The position numbers and the translations under genes were made by a program. A stretch of 64,000 nucleotides of DNA from Tubiluchus corallicola (taxonomy: Eukaryota; Priapulida; Priapulimorpha; Priapulimorphida; Tubiluchidae): assembly GCA_030141605.1 (NCBI GenBank), contig JAQGDQ010000533.1, positions 64,001 through 128,000 on the forward strand. The letters are read 5' to 3'. Below, in pieces: positions 58,288 to 64,000 of the stretch; positions within the stretch are counted from its first letter, which is position 1, and each line of letters opens with the position of its first letter. The notes under the pieces were generated by a model, which worked only from the letters and a program-made list of their open reading frames with translations, was not told where the DNA came from and did not search any database.

Positions 58288-58851
58288 ATTAAAGGAAAAC
58301 AGAACCCTATTTTAAACTATAGCTCAAGACAATCTGAACATTGCAAGGGAACATATCGTTTTTATTACAGCAGAAACTTGATTTCGCCTTGAGGCTAGTT
58401 GTTTTCTGTTACATGCATTTCGCCATTCGCTACTTAGATGGGTAATAAACAAAGAACGGGCGCCGTAGCCTTCAGTTCAGATGTAGTTCAGTTGTGATGT
58501 GGTGCACACGTTAGAGAGCTAATGCGTGAGCACTGCGATAAACATGAAATTTAAATTTAAAACTCAAAGCTTGCCGAGTTTTTGTATATCACGTAGAACT
58601 TTCTGCAGTAGCACTGTACAATTTTCGCTTTCACGTGTGAACACGTGCAACTCGTGGTATGTTTAATTTGTTTATGCTGTTGAAAATTATGTTCAGTTGT
58701 GACGTTGGCTCGGCTTCACGACAGTTAATTAAGTTTTAACCCATTATTTAATTACTAGAAACACTTTGGCATTATTACAGGTGTTAAAATGTATATTTTA
58801 CGTATTTCAAAATGGGATAGGATACAAAAAAAAGATCCTGTTTTCCTTTAA
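58288..58851 (+). mobile_element. TTAA-ended MITE, family 3, intact reference copy
   Basis: About 560 bp, starting TTAAAGGAAAACAGAACCCT and ending GATCCTGTTTTCCTTTAA. It is the only family 3 copy here with both ends and no interruption. Confidence 0.8.
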
Positions 58852-59800
58852 GCATCATGGATTGAACGATCTAAGAAAACTTTCTAAGCCAAGAAGAGAA
58901 ATTCTGTTTGCAAATCATTTGCAAGGAAATTTAGTGCATTTCACGTATCCAAACACTCACAGTTTTTAAAGCAGAAGATGACGCTAATCATATAGTAACC
59001 AAAAAGTTTTTGAGTAGTGGTCTAAGACACTGGCGCTAGAGATTGCTTAGTTGGCCCTCTAAATAACTTATGGCTTTTTATATACTTGCTCGTCCGCCTG
59101 CAAGTTGAACCGCTGTCAACCCACAAGAGTTTTGACAGCTCTATTAAACCAGCAAATCTTCGTAGGAGGCGATTTGTCCTGGTGTGAATTTTAGTGACTA
59201 ATAATACTAATCTCATTAAAACGCACCAATAACCGCCAAAAAATAATATTAACAGAATTCACTAATAGGATTATACTGACGTCTAATCGTTTATTATTAT
59301 AATTCGTAGGCTATAGATGGCAGCACTTGAATTTTAAGCACTTTCCAGCCGTAGGTTAGTAAAAAACGTAGCATGGCCTGTAAGTAAGAGGAAAGGAAAA
59401 TTATAACCTTGAACTGCTCTAACATACGTGCCACTGACGCTGCCTGCCCGCCTTTCTCTCTTAATTACAACACGTTTGACAATGCAATTGGCTTCATTGA
59501 ATTTCTACCTCACAAATTGCGAGAAATTGTCCAGACCCACGCGTGAATGAAGCTGTAAAAGTTAAACTAAATTTGTCTTTATTGAAAAGAGAGCGTGTGC
59601 TAAGCGTCACGACACCATCGTGACAGGAATGATGACGTAACGACTGGCTTTGAGTTTATCGACCTGAAATGGAGCTTAATGTCTAGCGGGGTTGTTACAG
59701 CGGGAAGAATGTTGATATTATTCGGGATGCCTTATAAATTGCATGAAGTTATGATGTTTTACTATGTATGCGTTACTGTCATTAGCTAATATGCGTGCGT
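58852..59800. other. Intergenic, no supported feature
   Basis: No gene, splice-site pair or clear repeat. Short open frames (58766-58969; 59022-59216) have no recognisable motif. Confidence 0.4.
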
Positions 59801-59802
59801 TT

Positions 59803-60290
59803 AGGCAGGCGGAGCGAGAGGAACAAAATAAGAGAGAGAGGAGTGAGAGAGATAGGAAGAAAGAATGTCTGTGTGAGAGAGAGAGGGGGGAAGAGTGAGA
59901 GAGATAGGAAGAAAGAGTGAGAGAGAGAGAGAAAAAAGCGAGGGGAAGGACGGAAGCGGATGAGAGAGAGGAGAGAGAAAGGGAAAGAAAAGAAAGTGGG
60001 AGATAAAGGAGAAAGAAAAGATAAAAAAGAAACAGAGAATGATAGAGAACAATGAGGAGAAAACAGGAAGAAAGGGAGGGAGCGGAGAGAAAAGAAAGAG
60101 GGAGAAAAGGAGAAAAAAAGAGAGGAGAAAAAAGAGACAAAAATGAGAGAGAAAAGTGGAGAGGAAACGGAGACAGAGAGGAGAAGGAGGGAGAGAGAAA
60201 GAGAGAGAGATAGAAAGAGAGAGAGAGGGGGAGGGAGGGAGAGAGAGAGAGAGAGTGAGCGAGAGGGAGAGCAAGAAGGAAAGTACACGA
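59803..60290. repeat. Polypurine tract, about 480 bp
   Basis: The plus strand is almost wholly A/G: degenerate (GA)n, GGGAGA and AAAGAG runs with very few pyrimidines. Three overlapping 176-199 codon minus-strand frames (Ser/Leu/Phe) arise from it and are not genes. Confidence 0.95.
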
Positions 60291-60677
60291 AAACAAGAAA
60301 CAGACATGGCAAGGCAAAAAAGGTGAAAGAAGGAGAAGATGGTGAACAACAAAAGAAACTGAAAGAGAAAATCTATTTCAATGCTCTAAAGATCAATTTG
60401 TCAAGCAAGTGAAAGTAGATTAACCCACAGGCACGATTATCTAGACCACCTAACAACTTAAATCACTTTCAGTCAGAACACCTGATCTCCTCGATAAATT
60501 TTCACGCAAGACACCTGTAATTAGCTTAACTTGCAGGTAAATTCGCCACCCGTGTAAAGTAATCAGCACGTTGTGCTGCGGAACAGGTCCGCTAACAAGG
60601 CAAGATGGTAGTTATTACATGTCTAATAAACGCTTACAATCAGACTATTGAAGACTCACAAATGCACGAATGTAAGC

Positions 60678-61340
60678 TTAAAGGACATGAAAAGGGGTAC
60701 CTCAAGTAGCTTTCAGTAAAATCGCCTTAAAAAATTATATTACTTTATAGCAATTTTATGCATATATCGTACTCGCGTTGAAAGGAATTTTCATTTGTTT
60801 TCATTATAAATCTCTCGCAATGCTGTTCCGACCACGCCATTGCAATGACGTCATACATGCACAACGTAAATCAAGGGAAGAAAAGGCAATGTTAAATTTG
60901 TCCCAAAAAACTTTCCATGCAAATCTATATTACTTAGCATTTCGTTTGCCTGCTGGAAAGACTTATGTAACTAGAAATAATAATTTAAAATGTTCGTGCC
61001 AGTTGATAAAATGTTGCTGACTCACCCTCCAGGGTGCACCTCTCTCTAACTTATTTTTAATCTTATTGACAAGATACAGTAATTTAAAATTCTTAGTTAG
61101 TGACGTGTGTACTATGAATGCTCTGATTATTTTTTCAAACTTCACGCAATGACATCTAAACTTGTTTTAAACGACCTAGCATTAAAATGGCTGCGCCTAA
61201 CTGTCATAGCGCGAGTTTAAATTTACATGTTTTATACAACGTTACTGCTAACGCAAGTCCTGTTTGCACGTAATTGATATAAAACGGTATAAAATTTCAA
61301 GACAATTTTTTTCAACTTCATTTGTTTTCTTGTCTTTCAA
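60678..61340 (+). mobile_element. TTAA-ended MITE, family 1, near full length
   Basis: Starts TTAAAGGACATGAAAAGGGG and aligns with 806-1499 to 'tttgttttcttgtctttcaaa', where the right TTAA has decayed. Confidence 0.75.
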
Positions 61341-62740
61341 AGAAGAAAAAGAAATGCGACTAGATTAAGGCACTGAAATCAATATTTGCATTTTTAAATT
61401 ACGTTAATTGAAAGTCGACATTTGCAATTTTTAAATCACATTAATCAAAAACAATGCAGCCTACGAGGTCTGTGGATCAACTCAAAACTGGAAATGCCAG
61501 CATACGGCTTTACAACCACCATAATAAGTAATTTCGATCAGAAGAATTCTGTCTACAACAAAGCTCCTTCCACAAATATCACGATCTGACCGAAGTGATC
61601 TTTCACTAATCCACAACTAAAAACTGAAGCTCCTAAGTTTGTGTAATTCTACGTTCTCTCTTCAATGGTATTATATAACATTGAATTAAAAGATCGTCAC
61701 TTGAAGACGAATTGGCGTGGCCAGCCAAAAAAGGCTGTGATTATCTGCCAAATTGATACGATCTTTTTAAGTAGCAGTCGACTTGCAAATCTTAACACTA
61801 ATTAAAGGAAAAAACAACTGAGTATGTTGGGTTTATTTTGCTGTTATGACTTAAGCTTAGAAAAATCTAAAAAAGAAATTTGCGTAAAACTGCCCACAAA
61901 GTTAATTTATGCTAAACAGAAATTTTCTTGTGGAGTGGTAGCCGCCATTCACTTGAAAATTAAGACGTAACTGGTGGACCTCGTGAATTTTTGTGAGCCT
62001 ATCGTATGGCTATCTATCTATAAGCACGCACTTTTTAAAATACTTTCAATTTTTGCAGCTTGCCTAATGCTCATACAGAAATATCACAAAATGAGCTATC
62101 TAATTTTTTTGTAAAAACGTATTACACTTTTGACGAAAATTGACAGTGCGCTGTTTTTCTTCAGTCATGACGTCATTGGCGGAAAACGAGCGTTCAAAAT
62201 GGAAGCGCCCAAGTGTGAAATGACCGTGACTTTAAAGTAATTTTACTAATTACACGTGGCGTTTATCACACTTCTATTAGTAATTTTTTCCGAATATTGA
62301 AGTAAATCTGACTTCCCACAAGGCTTGACCTCCTTTCCTTTGAACATAATCTTAGATTTTTTATCATTTGTCATCATGTTTGTGGGGTGTTTTTGCTTGT
62401 TTATTTTTGTTTCTGCGTGTTTGTCCTTTTCTTAGTTCATTTACCTGTTTTTCGCTCAGTGCTCAGCCTGTCTTTCGTTTATCCAGCTATTCATTCATTC
62501 ATTCATTCGCTCAGAAACTTTTCGTATTTCTATTTTTTTATTACGAAAACACTAAACAACAATACAATATGGCAAAACACATTATGATAACATGGTATAC
62601 ATAGTTACATTAATTTTATAATAAAACTGACATGACATGATATCTGTACAAATTGTTGCTAGCATTTTGTGTTTAACTATATTTTGTATATTGCACATTA
62701 ATTATGAAACAGTGTGAATAGGCAATGAAAGATCACGTGA
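61341..62740. other. Intergenic, no supported feature
   Basis: AT-rich. Small (CATT)n run at 62494-62510. Nothing else I can support. Confidence 0.4.
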
Positions 62741-62744
62741 TTAC

Positions 62745-62951
62745 GTGTCATATTTACATAGGTGTGAAGCCAAGCTTAATGGATTCCCAGTAACAAACAC
62801 TATATTGACAGAAGCCATCAAAAGCACTCTGCCTAAGTCATCTGCAACAGTTTTCCACAATGAAACCCCAAGTGAAACGTTAAAAGAACACAAAGCACAT
62901 ATTGAACACACGGCTAGCGTTGTTAATGATTCCTGCGGGTTGCTCATCTGA
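62745..62951 (+). CDS. Possible exon or small ORF of unknown function
   Basis: An open plus-strand stretch (first codon GTG, so no ATG start) reads like ordinary protein: mixed composition, two Cys, and a stop at 62949-62951. A TTTACATAG at its left edge could serve as a splice acceptor, but no partner exon was found. The opposite strand is equally open, which weakens the case. It could be a transposon fragment or chance. Confidence 0.2.
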   Translation: MSYLHRCEAKLNGFPVTNTILTEAIKSTLPKSSATVFHNETPSETLKEHKAHIEHTASVVNDSCGLLI

Positions 62952-64000
62952 CGATGTTATATTGTGGTTAAAACGCGTTTATGCTATAAACGCGTTTGTG
63001 AGCTATTATCATGCACGAAGGGCATTGTGTATTATAAGGGCAAAACATAAAACGAAGAATTTATGCTAGGCGTTATGTGCTTATTTGTTATCTGCACAAT
63101 AAGCCGTTTGACAGTTTTGTTTGCGCAAGCGCAGTTGCTGTAGCTCAAAGGTTAAGTGTACCACAGCAGCGCGTCTTAACTACAACCGTCACTTGACGTG
63201 TGGGTAAAGCAAAGCCGTCTGCCGTTTCAGTTCAGCAACTTCAGTTGTTTTACGTGTGCTTTGCTTATTTATGCATTAGTCTGTGCATGGAGTGATTTAC
63301 TAGTAGGATCTTGCTTGGGAACAAGAAAAAATGAACTAGGTAAGGTTCTAGCTAGCTCTCAAAACATGTTAAAACTGTTACTATTACCATAGCATGGTCT
63401 GCGAGGCGTACATAAATGCGTTGTCCGGTACACTTAACCTTTGACCTTACAACTTAAAATCCTTCTCTCATGACGAATATTCAATTTATTTTATTATAAA
63501 CTTACAGTGAAACTTCTTTCTTTTGATGTTTTATCACTTCGTTGTTAGCGGTATTAAATTTGAAGAAACGCCATTTTTCATTGCGCGAGGCGAATGGCGT
63601 AACGAGTGCAGTCACGAGGTCACCAAAGATCAGTAAACGAGCATCGGTGACCAAAGACGCTTTCTGTACCTCGTACGTCATTCTCGCTCACTCGCTCCTA
63701 TGACGCGAAACATGGCGATCTTTACGCATTCGAAATTTACCAGAAAAAGTTATTTAATTTACAAGTTCCTTTTGTTAAATAAAAAACGTGAATTCTTTGT
63801 GTAGTATTCGTAATGTGTAAAAAAACTCCAATGTCTGTTGGGGTTACGCAGGCCTTTAATAAGAATTTAACTTACGAGACATTTTGTAATTTCATTCTTC
63901 TTTTGCGTTTCGTTTTCTTTTCACCTCGTACTCAATTACTACAATTAATTATTGACTTCTTCGTAGTCAAAGTTTCTTTATACTATACATATAAGTTATA
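62952..64000. other. Intergenic, no supported feature
   Basis: Short inverted ACGCGTTTATGCTATAAACGCGTT near 62973-62996 forms a small hairpin. No gene is supported. Confidence 0.4.

Noticed and set aside
59718-60352. Three overlapping frames of 176-199 codons
   Set aside because: All three minus-strand frames are open at once because the plus strand is almost pure purine; composition is Ser/Leu/Phe only.
62290-62330. P-loop exon of the GTPase (minus strand, CGKS)
   Set aside because: The spacing does not give a GxxxxGKS motif and there is no GT donor in phase 1.
1-64000. CRISPR arrays, operons, prophage or bacterial mobile elements
   Set aside because: The split genes and SINE/MITE content are eukaryotic; the regular repeats are contiguous tandem arrays without spacers.

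Overview
The window comes from a metazoan nuclear genome, most likely a marine invertebrate; I could not fix the phylum. Genes are split by GT-AG introns of 0.15-4.5 kb, intergenic DNA is AT-rich, and there are many small transposons, tRNA-derived SINEs, minisatellites and microsatellites. Nothing is prokaryotic or viral. Most open frames of 60-100 codons are chance. The real genes were assembled by joining exons whose splice sites and phases agree.

Layout. (1) 527-10186, minus: a complete seven-exon gene for a 356-residue receptor-like protein (signal peptide, one CUB domain, one membrane helix, Ser/Thr-rich tail). (2) 10374-11162, minus: the last two exons of a second single-pass membrane protein whose membrane exon has the same boundary phases; the two genes are head-to-tail with only 187 bp between stop and start. 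(3) 11163-16193: repeats and microsatellites. (4) 16194-17135, minus: an intronless rhodopsin-class GPCR of 313 residues with several altered core residues. (5) 17136-21374: intergenic, with a SINE and a dead LINE fragment. (6) 21375-37293, plus: a complete 14-exon RNF10 orthologue (831 residues), one of whose introns is GC-AG. Its last intron holds a 2.25 kb satellite of about 49 copies of a 46-bp unit; intron 11 holds eight copies of an exact 60-bp unit. (7) 41018-42732, minus: a two-exon gene for a small secreted Gly/Ser/Lys-rich repeat protein. (8) 45874-52639, minus: three exons of a RERG/RASL12-type Ras-like GTPase, with the P-loop exon not found. (9) 52640-64000: no convincing gene; a 31-bp minisatellite, degenerate pyrimidine repeats, a 480-bp polypurine tract and TTAA-ended elements.

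The genes do not form a pathway. The clearest shared theme is a set of non-autonomous elements ending in TTAAAGGA(A/C)AA, found in introns and intergenic DNA across the window. They occur as full-length, internally deleted, nested and chimeric copies. The most novel items are the tandem CUB/membrane-protein genes, the unfamiliar secreted Gly/Ser/Lys protein, the divergent GPCR, and the AG-free satellite in the last RNF10 intron.
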